From: Vibrio sp. AND4
Lineage (GTDB): Bacteria > Pseudomonadota > Gammaproteobacteria > Enterobacterales > Vibrionaceae
Assembly (NCBI RefSeq): GCF_000171815.1
Contig: NZ_ABGR01000003.1
Location: 248,001-312,000, forward strand
Direction: 5' to 3'
Length of the DNA stretch: 64,000 nucleotides
The position numbers and the translations under genes are program-made. This document shows positions 57,439-64,000 of the stretch, piece after piece; positions within the stretch are counted from its first letter, which is position 1, and the number at the start of each line of letters is the position of its first letter. A model generated the notes under the pieces. The model had not been told where the DNA came from, ran no database searches, and was given only the letters and a program-made list of their open reading frames with translations.

Positions 57439-57757
57439 TAACCACATTCTCGTAACAACCTGGGAATCATCAGATTAATGGTTACGATTCCATTTGCAAA
57501 TACTGACATCTACAAGGTGTGAAACCTGCACGATTTTGTCCAGTACCTCGGGGAAAAAGACCGAACGTTCAAAAAACATAACATTCACATGTTCAATGTA
57601 TAAATAAGAGGAATAATATTCGCAACTTTGGATGTTAGATAAGTTTGTTAACAAAAAAATACAGTGGTGAACTTTGAATAGAAAAATAAGAGCTTTTAAG
57701 AAAAGAAGTGAGCCAAATAGTAAGGCGATAATAGGTAAACAAATTAAGGAGAAATCA
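57439..57757. other. Intergenic region upstream of the Lrp gene
   Basis: About 320 bases without a supported gene; a 180-codon minus-strand frame across it and the next gene has no start signal or family pattern. Promoter of the Lrp gene presumed here. Confidence 0.4.
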
Positions 57758-57925
57758 ATGTTAACCCTACAACTCGCGTACAAACCGTTTGGTGTTGGAG
57801 CATGGACGTATACAACCGTTTCCCACGAAGTCGCAAAGTCACTGGCGTCAGAATATGCCTCATATGGCTGGCCGGTAATGATCGATGGGTTACCCTTCTC
57901 AACAGAAAACGAACAGGCGGCATAA
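57758..57925 (+). CDS. Small protein of unknown function
   Basis: 55 aa, MLTLQLAYKPFGVGAWTYTT onward, with TAAGGAG 8 bases before the ATG. Compact and aromatic, ending ENEQAA. An upstream in-frame extension from 57674 is not supported. The good ribosome site argues that it is translated; not recognised. Confidence 0.6.
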   Translation: MLTLQLAYKPFGVGAWTYTTVSHEVAKSLASEYASYGWPVMIDGLPFSTENEQAA

Positions 57926-58088
57926 AGACGATTATGTAATTGCTGATTTCTGTCGCGCTGGGTACAAAGCCACTTCGTCGATAGCGCGATGGCGACAGCT
58001 GCGAAACATGAAACCATTTAGGCTACCTAGATATCTCCTACCGACCTAACCTGACTTTAGTATTGTGAATCGATGAGGTCATAACACC

Positions 58089-58622
58089 ATGCCAACGCAA
58101 CCAACGCTCTGCACAGACCGACTTTCTCTCCGTCCATTCAATCAAAGCGACAGTAAACGCGTTGCTTTACTTGCTGGCGAAAAAATCATCGCCGATATGA
58201 CAGCGAATATCCCGCACCCTTACGAGTTATCGGTAGCAAGCAAATGGATAGGTGGGCATGACAACATGTTCAACGAGCGCAGGGGGGTCGTGTATGCCAT
58301 TACACTGCGTAGCACGGGAGAGCTGCTTGGTGCGGTGAGCTTACCGAGAATAGAAGATGGCTACGGCACATTAGGATATTGGCTGGGTGTGCCCTACTGG
58401 GGAAAGGGCTATGCGTTCGAAGCATCTCAAGCTCTGATTGACTTTGCTCAATATACTTTCGAACTTGTTGGTATTCGAGCGATGCATTTAGTGGAAAACC
58501 AGCGTTCAGAATCTGTCATCAAGAAATTAAAAATACCATATATTGGAAACAAGACCCTTATCATGCAAGGGGTAGATCGTGAGGTTTGTCTTTATCAACG
58601 AGCTTTTACCTCCGTTGATTAA
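58089..58622 (+). CDS. GNAT acetyltransferase, RimJ/RimL-like
   Basis: 177 aa. Begins with TDRLSLRPFNQSDSKRVAL, the standard RimJ/RimL opening, then LRSTGELLGAVSL, GYWLGVPYWGKGYAFEASQA (acetyl-CoA pyrophosphate loop W-G-K-G-Y-A) and ELVGIRAMHLVENQRSESVI. The substrate may be a protein N-terminus or a small amine; not determinable from sequence. Terminator follows. Confidence 0.9.
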   Translation: MPTQPTLCTDRLSLRPFNQSDSKRVALLAGEKIIADMTANIPHPYELSVASKWIGGHDNMFNERRGVVYAITLRSTGELLGAVSLPRIEDGYGTLGYWLGVPYWGKGYAFEASQALIDFAQYTFELVGIRAMHLVENQRSESVIKKLKIPYIGNKTLIMQGVDREVCLYQRAFTSVD

Positions 58623-58650
58623 ACGCAAACTGAGATAATAACGAATACAA

Positions 58651-58692
58651 AAAAGCCAGCAGGGGTGAAGTGAACCCGTAAAGCTGGCTTTT
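58651..58692. terminator. Bidirectional terminator
   Basis: AAAAGCCAGC / GCTGGCTTTT outer stem with GGGGT/ACCC inner pairs. Serves the GNAT gene (plus) and the RRM gene (minus, TTTTTTG tail). Confidence 0.8.
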
Positions 58693-58716
58693 CTCTAAAC
58701 TTTATTGTGCTCTAAC

Positions 58717-58956
58717 TTAGTCTTGAGCGATTTTCACGCGAATCTTGCTCTCTGCCACACTGGCCAAGTTCAGCGCTTTAAGAGCCGCAGCCGCTTCGGC
58801 TTCATCTGGCATGATCACAAAGCCGAAGCCTTTTGATAAACCGGTTTCTTGATCAAGAACCAATGTGCAAAGTTCCACTTTGCCGTGCTCAGAGAATAGT
58901 TTGCGCATGTCTTGCTCAGTCGTTTGACGAGCCAAGTTTCTAACTAAAAGTTTCAT
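58717..58956 (-). CDS. Single-RRM RNA-binding protein
   Basis: 79 aa consisting of one RNA recognition motif: RNP2 KLLVRNLAR at the N-terminus and RNP1 SKGFGFVIM near residues 41-49, with the two helices between (TEQDMRKLFSEHGKV, DEAEAAAALKAL). Such small RRM proteins in vibrios and cyanobacteria bind single-stranded RNA and are often cold-induced. A long leader or cold-shock box was not recognised. Confidence 0.93.
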   Translation of the reverse strand: MKLLVRNLARQTTEQDMRKLFSEHGKVELCTLVLDQETGLSKGFGFVIMPDEAEAAAALKALNLASVAESKIRVKIAQD

Positions 58957-59092
58957 AATGAACCTAGTGATTTAAATAACCATACGATTCTCTCAGGTTC
59001 TTCCCAGCAAACCAAGTGAATAATATTGTGTGGCCAACGAGATTGTTCTAAACACACCTATCCGGATGATTGTTCACCCGAGGAGAACCGAT

Positions 59093-59623
59093 ATGGAAAC
59101 GAAGCGTCTTAAGCTCATTCCCGCCTGTCTAGAGCGTGCAGAAGAGGCCCATCAAGCAGTATTGCGTAGCCACAAGACCCTCGAAGTGTATCTTCCTTGG
59201 GTGCCCCATGTACTCACTCTAGAAGCCATGATTGAAGGAACAAAAAAAGCCATCGCAAACTTTGAAAACTTCGAAGAAGAGCTACGTTACTTCATTATAG
59301 AAAAAGAGAGCGATCGCTTGATTGGTGCCATTGGATTAATGATTAAAGATCAGGAAGTCCCGGCATTTGAAATTGGTTACTGGCAAGATGATACTGCTGT
59401 AGGGAATGGGTATGTCTCTGAGGCCGTAATGAGATTAGAGCGCTACGCGTTTGAAGATCTTGGTGCAAGACGTGTTGCGATTAGCGCAGATTCAACCAAT
59501 TTAAAAAGCCGCGCTGTCGCAGAGCGATGTGGTTATGAATTTGAAGGTGAACTTAGGCTTGATCGTTTATCTCCCTCAGGAGAAGTGAGTAACACCGTGG
59601 TTTATGCGAAAATCCGTAATTAA
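59093..59623 (+). CDS. GNAT acetyltransferase, RimJ/RimL family
   Basis: 176 aa from METKRLKLIPA; GAGGAG sits 7 bases before this ATG and the sequence starts as RimJ/RimL proteins do, so the GTG at 59030 is rejected. Key motifs: YFIIEKESDRLIGAIGLM, FEIGYWQDDTAVGNGYVSEA (acetyl-CoA loop), DLGARRVAISADSTNLKSR and AERCGYEFEGELR. It should acetylate a ribosomal-protein-type N-terminal amine or a similar amine. Second GNAT within 1.5 kb but not closely similar to the first. Confidence 0.9.
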   Translation: METKRLKLIPACLERAEEAHQAVLRSHKTLEVYLPWVPHVLTLEAMIEGTKKAIANFENFEEELRYFIIEKESDRLIGAIGLMIKDQEVPAFEIGYWQDDTAVGNGYVSEAVMRLERYAFEDLGARRVAISADSTNLKSRAVAERCGYEFEGELRLDRLSPSGEVSNTVVYAKIRN

Positions 59624-59633
59624 GCGCAAAAAT

Positions 59634-59658
59634 AAAGCCCGCTATTATTCGCGGGCTT
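59634..59658 (-). terminator. Terminator of the put operon
   Basis: AGCCCGC / GCGGGCT stem with an 8-base loop; on the minus strand TTATTTTTG follows, 35 bases after the putP stop. Confidence 0.8.
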
Positions 59659-59693
59659 CGTTGTTGCAGAGCTCTACTTCCACTCGGAAGGAA

Positions 59694-61187
59694 TTAGTCT
59701 AGCTCAACTAGCTTCTTTTTGTATTCTTTGTGTTGATCAAGGACTTCTTGCGCTGCACCGCCCGTTAACTTGCTCACAATAACAATCGTCACTGTTGAGA
59801 AGATAATGCCAGGAACGATCTCGTACACCTCAAACCAACCACCCGTTAGCTGCTTCCAAATAACGATAGTCAAACCACCGACAAGAATACCTGCGAGTGC
59901 GCCATTACGGTTCATATTGCTCCAGTAAAGGCTAAGAACAACAGCTGGACCAAAGGCCGCACCAAAACCTGCCCACGCGTAAGACACCAGACTTAAAACC
60001 GAGCTGTCTGGTGTCATCGCCAAGAACAGAGCAATAAGAGAGATAACGATAACGCCCACACGGCCAATCATCACCACTTCTTCAGACGTCGCATCAGGTT
60101 TAATCACTTGCTTGTAAAAGTCTTCCGCGAGCGCTGATGAAGAAACAAGAAGCTGTGAATCCGCGGTACTCATCACTGCCGCTAAGATTGCGGCTAAAAG
60201 GACACCAGCAATCACTGGGTGGAATACAGTATTCACGAGTAGCATGAAGATTTTTTCGCCATCATCCACCTGAGTACCCGGGTGCCCCGTGACCCATACT
60301 AGGCCAACAAGACCAACTAGCATTGCTCCAGCCATAGAGAGTGTCGTCCAGCCCACCGCGATATGACGCGCAGTGGTTAGATCTTTGTTTGAACGAGAAG
60401 CTTTAAAGCGCGCTAGAATGTGCGGCTGACCGAAGTACCCTAGACCCCATGCCATCAACGAGATAATTGCGATTGCCGATAGTGGTTTACCTTTCACGTC
60501 ATTCCAAAGCGTTAATAGCTCTGGGTTAATGTTGTGCATGTCTGTCGCGAGCTGACCTAAGCCGCCTTCCATCACAGCGACAGGCACAATCATTAGTGCT
60601 GCCGACATTAAAAGACCTTGCACCAAATCCGTCCAGGATACCGCTAGGAAACCACCGAATAATGTATACGAAACCACACATACAGTTCCTACGATAACGG
60701 CGATGCTGTAATCCAAACCAAATACGGTTTCAAACAGTTTACCCCCAGCGACCAAGCCTGAGCTGGTGTAGAAAAGGAAGAACAGAAGAATAAAGAACGC
60801 AGAGATTGTCTGTATCAATTTTGACTTATCGTTAAAGCGACGTGATAAAAACTCAGGTAACGTTAACGCATCAGTTTGGATACTGTAAGTACGAAGGCGT
60901 TTGGCACTGATTAACCAGTTTAGCCATGTACCCAAAAGCAGACCACCTGCTAGCCAGAACGCTTCAACACCTGCTGCATACGCGTAACCAGGAAGACCAA
61001 GTAGCAACCAACCACTCATATCTGATGCACCAGCAGACAGTGCCGCTGGCCATGGGCCAAGACTCCGACCACCTAGGAAATAGTCAGACGAATTGGAAGT
61101 CCTTTTATACGCATAAACGCCAATGGCAACCATAATTAGTAAGTACGCCACGAAAGTGGTCGTGATAGCAAAGCTATTTTCTATCAT
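59694..61187 (-). CDS. putP: Sodium/proline symporter PutP
   Basis: 497 aa, the usual PutP length, with about 13 transmembrane helices of the SSS family. Signature blocks: SSDYFLGGRSLGPWPAALSA with the Na+-binding SAGASDMSGWLL, GLGYFGQPHILARFKA and MSTADSQLLVSSSALAEDFY. It imports proline with sodium from seawater. It is the last gene of the putA - C-terminal-domain - putP unit. Confidence 0.96.
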   Translation of the reverse strand: MIENSFAITTTFVAYLLIMVAIGVYAYKRTSNSSDYFLGGRSLGPWPAALSAGASDMSGWLLLGLPGYAYAAGVEAFWLAGGLLLGTWLNWLISAKRLRTYSIQTDALTLPEFLSRRFNDKSKLIQTISAFFILLFFLFYTSSGLVAGGKLFETVFGLDYSIAVIVGTVCVVSYTLFGGFLAVSWTDLVQGLLMSAALMIVPVAVMEGGLGQLATDMHNINPELLTLWNDVKGKPLSAIAIISLMAWGLGYFGQPHILARFKASRSNKDLTTARHIAVGWTTLSMAGAMLVGLVGLVWVTGHPGTQVDDGEKIFMLLVNTVFHPVIAGVLLAAILAAVMSTADSQLLVSSSALAEDFYKQVIKPDATSEEVVMIGRVGVIVISLIALFLAMTPDSSVLSLVSYAWAGFGAAFGPAVVLSLYWSNMNRNGALAGILVGGLTIVIWKQLTGGWFEVYEIVPGIIFSTVTIVIVSKLTGGAAQEVLDQHKEYKKKLVELD

Positions 61188-61324
61188 TTAATAGTCCTCG
61201 TTATAATTATTTCCTGCCTTGCCCTCTTTTCTGTTTTGTCATCTCAGCAATACATCAAAGTAAGAGATACCAACCCGAGTAAGCTCTCAGGCCCTTTTAA
61301 TTCAGGTTGGTAGCACAAGTCAGG
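61188..61324 (-). other. Spacer between the PutA-CTD gene and putP
   Basis: 137 bases with no gene; a possible internal promoter or processing region. Confidence 0.35.
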
Positions 61325-62032
61325 TTAGTGGGAGTCGCCCCCCAACTCGAGTAGAGTCGCGTTACCACCCACTGCTGTAATATTTATCGTTCGAGTACGC
61401 TCGGTAATGAAGCGCAACGACAGATGAGGATCATGAGTCAAGCTCGGTGACTCTAAATCCGTTTCAGATACTAAACCGACGATGGCACCGTCACGCTTAG
61501 CCAGTTGAAGGTTAAGCGCGTGCTCAACCTGTGAATGCCCAACATAAGCCACGCTCCGTACATCGCTGTCTAACAATGGAGAAGACGCATCGTACGCGAC
61601 CACTTGGACTAAGTTTGATGGGAAATTGGCTGACGCCGCAGCGTGCTTAACCAATTGAGTAAGATCCATATTGTCACAACAAACCACCACACTGTTGCCT
61701 GCAACCAAAGCACAGGTAATCATTGCAAGTGCGCTGTGTATTGCGCTCTCATTGTTCTCCAAGCCGCTTTCACAAATAACCAAAGCAACACCGCGACCTG
61801 CCACATACAGCTCGTTAGTTTCGCCTGTAGGCCCCACTAATAGATGAGTTTCTGCCAACAGAGCTGACGCTTGCTGCAAGTGGTAAGACACCACTTTGCC
61901 AACCAAGCTATGCTGCTCTGCAATCGCAGACTTAAACGCAAGCAAATGCTCGAATTTATGATCAAAATCGGTCAGATTCCACTGCTCCCACGCAGAAAAT
62001 GCATCTTTAAAATACGTGATCTGATGAACCAT
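61325..62032 (-). CDS. Free-standing PutA C-terminal ALDH-like domain protein
   Basis: 235 aa. HLLVGPTGETNELYVAGRGV corresponds to the PGPTGERN...LLPRG motif of the C-terminal ALDH-superfamily domain found in the longest PutA enzymes, which lacks catalytic Cys and helps close the substrate-channelling tunnel. The remainder (MITCALVAGNSVVVCC, VAYVGHSQVEHALNLQLAKR) fits a vestigial Rossmann domain. The gene starts 11 bases after putA with AAGGAG, so it is cotranscribed, and presumably binds the shorter PutA as a separate subunit. It is often annotated as a P5C dehydrogenase but should not be one by itself. Confidence 0.82.
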   Translation of the reverse strand: MVHQITYFKDAFSAWEQWNLTDFDHKFEHLLAFKSAIAEQHSLVGKVVSYHLQQASALLAETHLLVGPTGETNELYVAGRGVALVICESGLENNESAIHSALAMITCALVAGNSVVVCCDNMDLTQLVKHAAASANFPSNLVQVVAYDASSPLLDSDVRSVAYVGHSQVEHALNLQLAKRDGAIVGLVSETDLESPSLTHDPHLSLRFITERTRTINITAVGGNATLLELGGDSH

Positions 62033-62043
62033 AATACGACTCC

Positions 62044-64000
62044 TTATGCCTTTTCTGCTTGAACAAAATGTTGTTGAGTGAAGCGGTATAAGTAGTGAGG
62101 CCCACCCGCCTTCGGCCCCGTCCCCGACAAACCTTGACCACCAAATGGTTGAACGCCGACGACGGCCCCAACTTGATCGCGGTTTATGTAACAGTTCCCT
62201 ACTCGAGCGTGTTTTTCAATCCAACGATAAGTGGTTTCATTACGGCTGTGAATCCCCATTGTGAGACCAAAACCGGTTTGATTAATTTGCTCAACCACGT
62301 TTGGCAGTTCAGATGCTTTAAAGCGAATAATGTGTAAGACAGGGCCAAATTGCTCTTCTTTCAGAACATCAATACTTGAGATTTCGAACGCACTTGGTGA
62401 CACAAAATCACCGTACTGACACGCTTCATCTAATCGAAGCTGCGCGACTTTGGTTTGCGTGCTCGTCATATGCTCAAGGTGAGCGATGAGTTTATGTTTG
62501 GCATTGATATCGATAACCGGACCCACATCGGTTTTATGCAGGTAAGGGATACCAACATGCAGCTCATTCATTGCACCTTGGATAAGGTTGATGATGCGAT
62601 CTGCAACGTCCTCTTGAACAAACAACACGCGTAGAGCAGAACAACGTTGACCAGCAGAGGCGAAAGCGGAACGAATCACGTCACGCACGACTTGCTCTGG
62701 TAATGCCGTACTATCGACAATCATAGCGTTTTGACCGCCAGTTTCAGCAATAAACGGTACTGGCTTCGCGCTGCGTTCGGCAAGCGTCACGTTGATACGC
62801 TGCGCCGTTGCTGTCGAGCCAGTAAATGCCACACCTGCAATAGCGTCATGAGACGTCAGGGCATGGCCAATTTCGCCACCACGGCCAGGCAATAGTTGAA
62901 TCACACCCGCCGGGAAGCCTGCTTCTAGCATCAACTCAATAGCACGCGCTGCAATTAAGCTGGTCTGCTCGGCTGGCTTAGCCACAACCGTATTGCCTGC
63001 AACCAATGCCGCTGTAACTTGGCCAAGGAAAATCGCTAAAGGGAAGTTCCACGGGCTGATACAAACGAATACGCCAAGCCCTTCGCGGCTAGAAATGCGC
63101 TTCACACCATCGAAGCCTTCCAACTCAAACGGCTGAAGGTTTTGCGCTTGTTTCGCGTAATAACGACAGAAATCGACCGCCTCACGCACTTCGTCAATGC
63201 TGTCATGAATCGTCTTGCCCGCCTCTTGATGGCAGATAGCCACCAGCTCAGCCAAGTTTTCTTCCATCAGATCCGCAAGCTTATCTAGGCATGCCGCTTT
63301 TTGTTCAATGGCAATGCCTTTCCATTTTGGGAATGCAGCGTCAGCCGCTTCAATCGCGGCCGAAACCTGATCAATACTTGCGAAAGCGACCTGACCCACT
63401 TCGATACGGCGATCATAAGGGGCAGTAATGATCTCTACAGAGTTTTCCTTGATCATGCTTTCGGCATGTGTTTCGCCATTGATGATCGGACCCGCAGTCC
63501 ACTTCTGGGTTAGGAAGCGTTTAACCTGCGCTTCAAACGGTTTCGCTTCGCTGTCGATATCAAGGTTCACCCCGTATGAATTTTTGCGTTCAGGGAAAAC
63601 CTCCGTAGGCATTGGAATTTGACCGTTTTGTAACGTCTCAAACGAGCTCAGTACATCAACTGGGTGATGCGTCAGATCAGAAATCGGGCATCGGGCATCG
63701 ACTAAACGGTGCACAAATGAACTGTTCGCGCCGTTTTCAAGCAAGCGACGAACCAAATAAGGCAATAGATCGGCGTGGCTACCAACTGGCGCGTAAATAC
63801 GTACAGGTTGACCGTAAGTATCCATTACATGGTTATAAAGCGAATCACCCATACCATGCAGACGTTGGAATTCGTAATCTTTATGCTCAGCCATTACCGC
63901 AATCGCCGTCACTGTGTGTGCGTTGTGGCTAGCAAATTGCGGGAAGATATTGCCGCGTGCGCCATCACTCAATAGAAAACGTGCACACGCAAGATAAGCA
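62044..64000 (-). CDS. putA: Bifunctional proline dehydrogenase/P5C dehydrogenase PutA (5' part outside window)
   Basis: 652 residues visible, in frame to the right edge. The start of this piece is the end of the proline dehydrogenase barrel (FASHNAHTVTAI, RLHGMGDSLYNHV, YAPVGSHADLLPYLVRRLLE, with the FAD/substrate Arg-Arg pair). The P5C dehydrogenase domain follows: WNFPLAIFLGQVTAALVAGN, FTGSTATAQRI, FIAETGGQNAMIVDS (general-base Glu) and SAGQRCSALRVLFV (catalytic Cys). It ends at GPKAGGPHYLYRF plus a short tail, i.e. without the C-terminal ALDH-like domain, which is encoded by the next gene. Oxidises proline to glutamate, membrane-associated. Confidence 0.96.
   Translation of the reverse strand, partial: AYLACARFLLSDGARGNIFPQFASHNAHTVTAIAVMAEHKDYEFQRLHGMGDSLYNHVMDTYGQPVRIYAPVGSHADLLPYLVRRLLENGANSSFVHRLVDARCPISDLTHHPVDVLSSFETLQNGQIPMPTEVFPERKNSYGVNLDIDSEAKPFEAQVKRFLTQKWTAGPIINGETHAESMIKENSVEIITAPYDRRIEVGQVAFASIDQVSAAIEAADAAFPKWKGIAIEQKAACLDKLADLMEENLAELVAICHQEAGKTIHDSIDEVREAVDFCRYYAKQAQNLQPFELEGFDGVKRISSREGLGVFVCISPWNFPLAIFLGQVTAALVAGNTVVAKPAEQTSLIAARAIELMLEAGFPAGVIQLLPGRGGEIGHALTSHDAIAGVAFTGSTATAQRINVTLAERSAKPVPFIAETGGQNAMIVDSTALPEQVVRDVIRSAFASAGQRCSALRVLFVQEDVADRIINLIQGAMNELHVGIPYLHKTDVGPVIDINAKHKLIAHLEHMTSTQTKVAQLRLDEACQYGDFVSPSAFEISSIDVLKEEQFGPVLHIIRFKASELPNVVEQINQTGFGLTMGIHSRNETTYRWIEKHARVGNCYINRDQVGAVVGVQPFGGQGLSGTGPKAGGPHYLYRFTQQHFVQAEKA

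Noticed and set aside
57475..58017. 180-codon minus-strand frame overlapping the 55-aa gene
   Set aside because: No family pattern or good start. The plus-strand 55-aa frame has a clear AAGGAG site.

Overview
The window looks like the second chromosome of a marine Vibrio, most likely of the Harveyi clade. The basis is gene content and moderate G+C: pdxY, a MalT-type lamB/malM/glgX locus, ahpC-ahpF behind an OxyR site, a secreted Xds-type nuclease, VC0807-, DUF2999- and DUF3297-type small proteins, and a putA/putP locus. No tRNA, rRNA, CRISPR array or replication origin was seen. Species assignment is inference.

Layout. 0-8 kb: end of an unknown gene, pdxY, a large secreted protein with a possible nuclease-toxin C-terminus, six 17-bp direct repeats, a membrane-anchored Sel1-repeat protein, and a 232-bp MITE-like element whose right end supplies the last codons of an extracellular endonuclease. 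8-13 kb: maltose/maltodextrin uptake and breakdown (malM, lamB, divergent glgX) around MalT boxes. 13.5-17.4 kb: an overlapping M23 peptidase/bactofilin pair, then a decaying operon (internally deleted PhyH-type dioxygenase, Gfo/Idh oxidoreductase, a short acyl-carrier-like remnant).

19.5-27.9 kb is an AT-rich island bounded by broken IS5-, IS3- and IS256-type transposases and an EAL-domain scrap. It holds a secreted protein of unknown function, a 1279-aa RHS/YD-repeat shell, and a separate protein that carries the missing end of the RHS core, a Gly/Ala-rich linker and a C-terminal effector-like domain, all behind a twin-arginine (SRRTFLK) signal. This split RHS is the most unusual item in the window.

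28-42 kb: a LysR regulator, a Spy/CpxP-like periplasmic protein, a Cache chemoreceptor, a six-repeat Cys-rich protein, an AttEFGH-like ABC transporter operon, a sphingomyelinase-type phosphodiesterase and a DUF218 protein. 42-44.5 kb: the OxyR-controlled peroxide defence pair ahpC-ahpF. 44.5-52.6 kb: tandem OB-fold stress proteins, small membrane proteins, a soluble CZB chemoreceptor, a LuxR-type response regulator with a small partner gene, and a DEAD-box helicase. 52.7-64 kb: a CtlX-like hydrolase, an ABC exporter, DUF445, an Lrp/AsnC regulator, two GNAT acetyltransferases, an RRM protein, and the proline operon putA (cut by the window end), a free-standing PutA C-terminal-domain protein, and putP.
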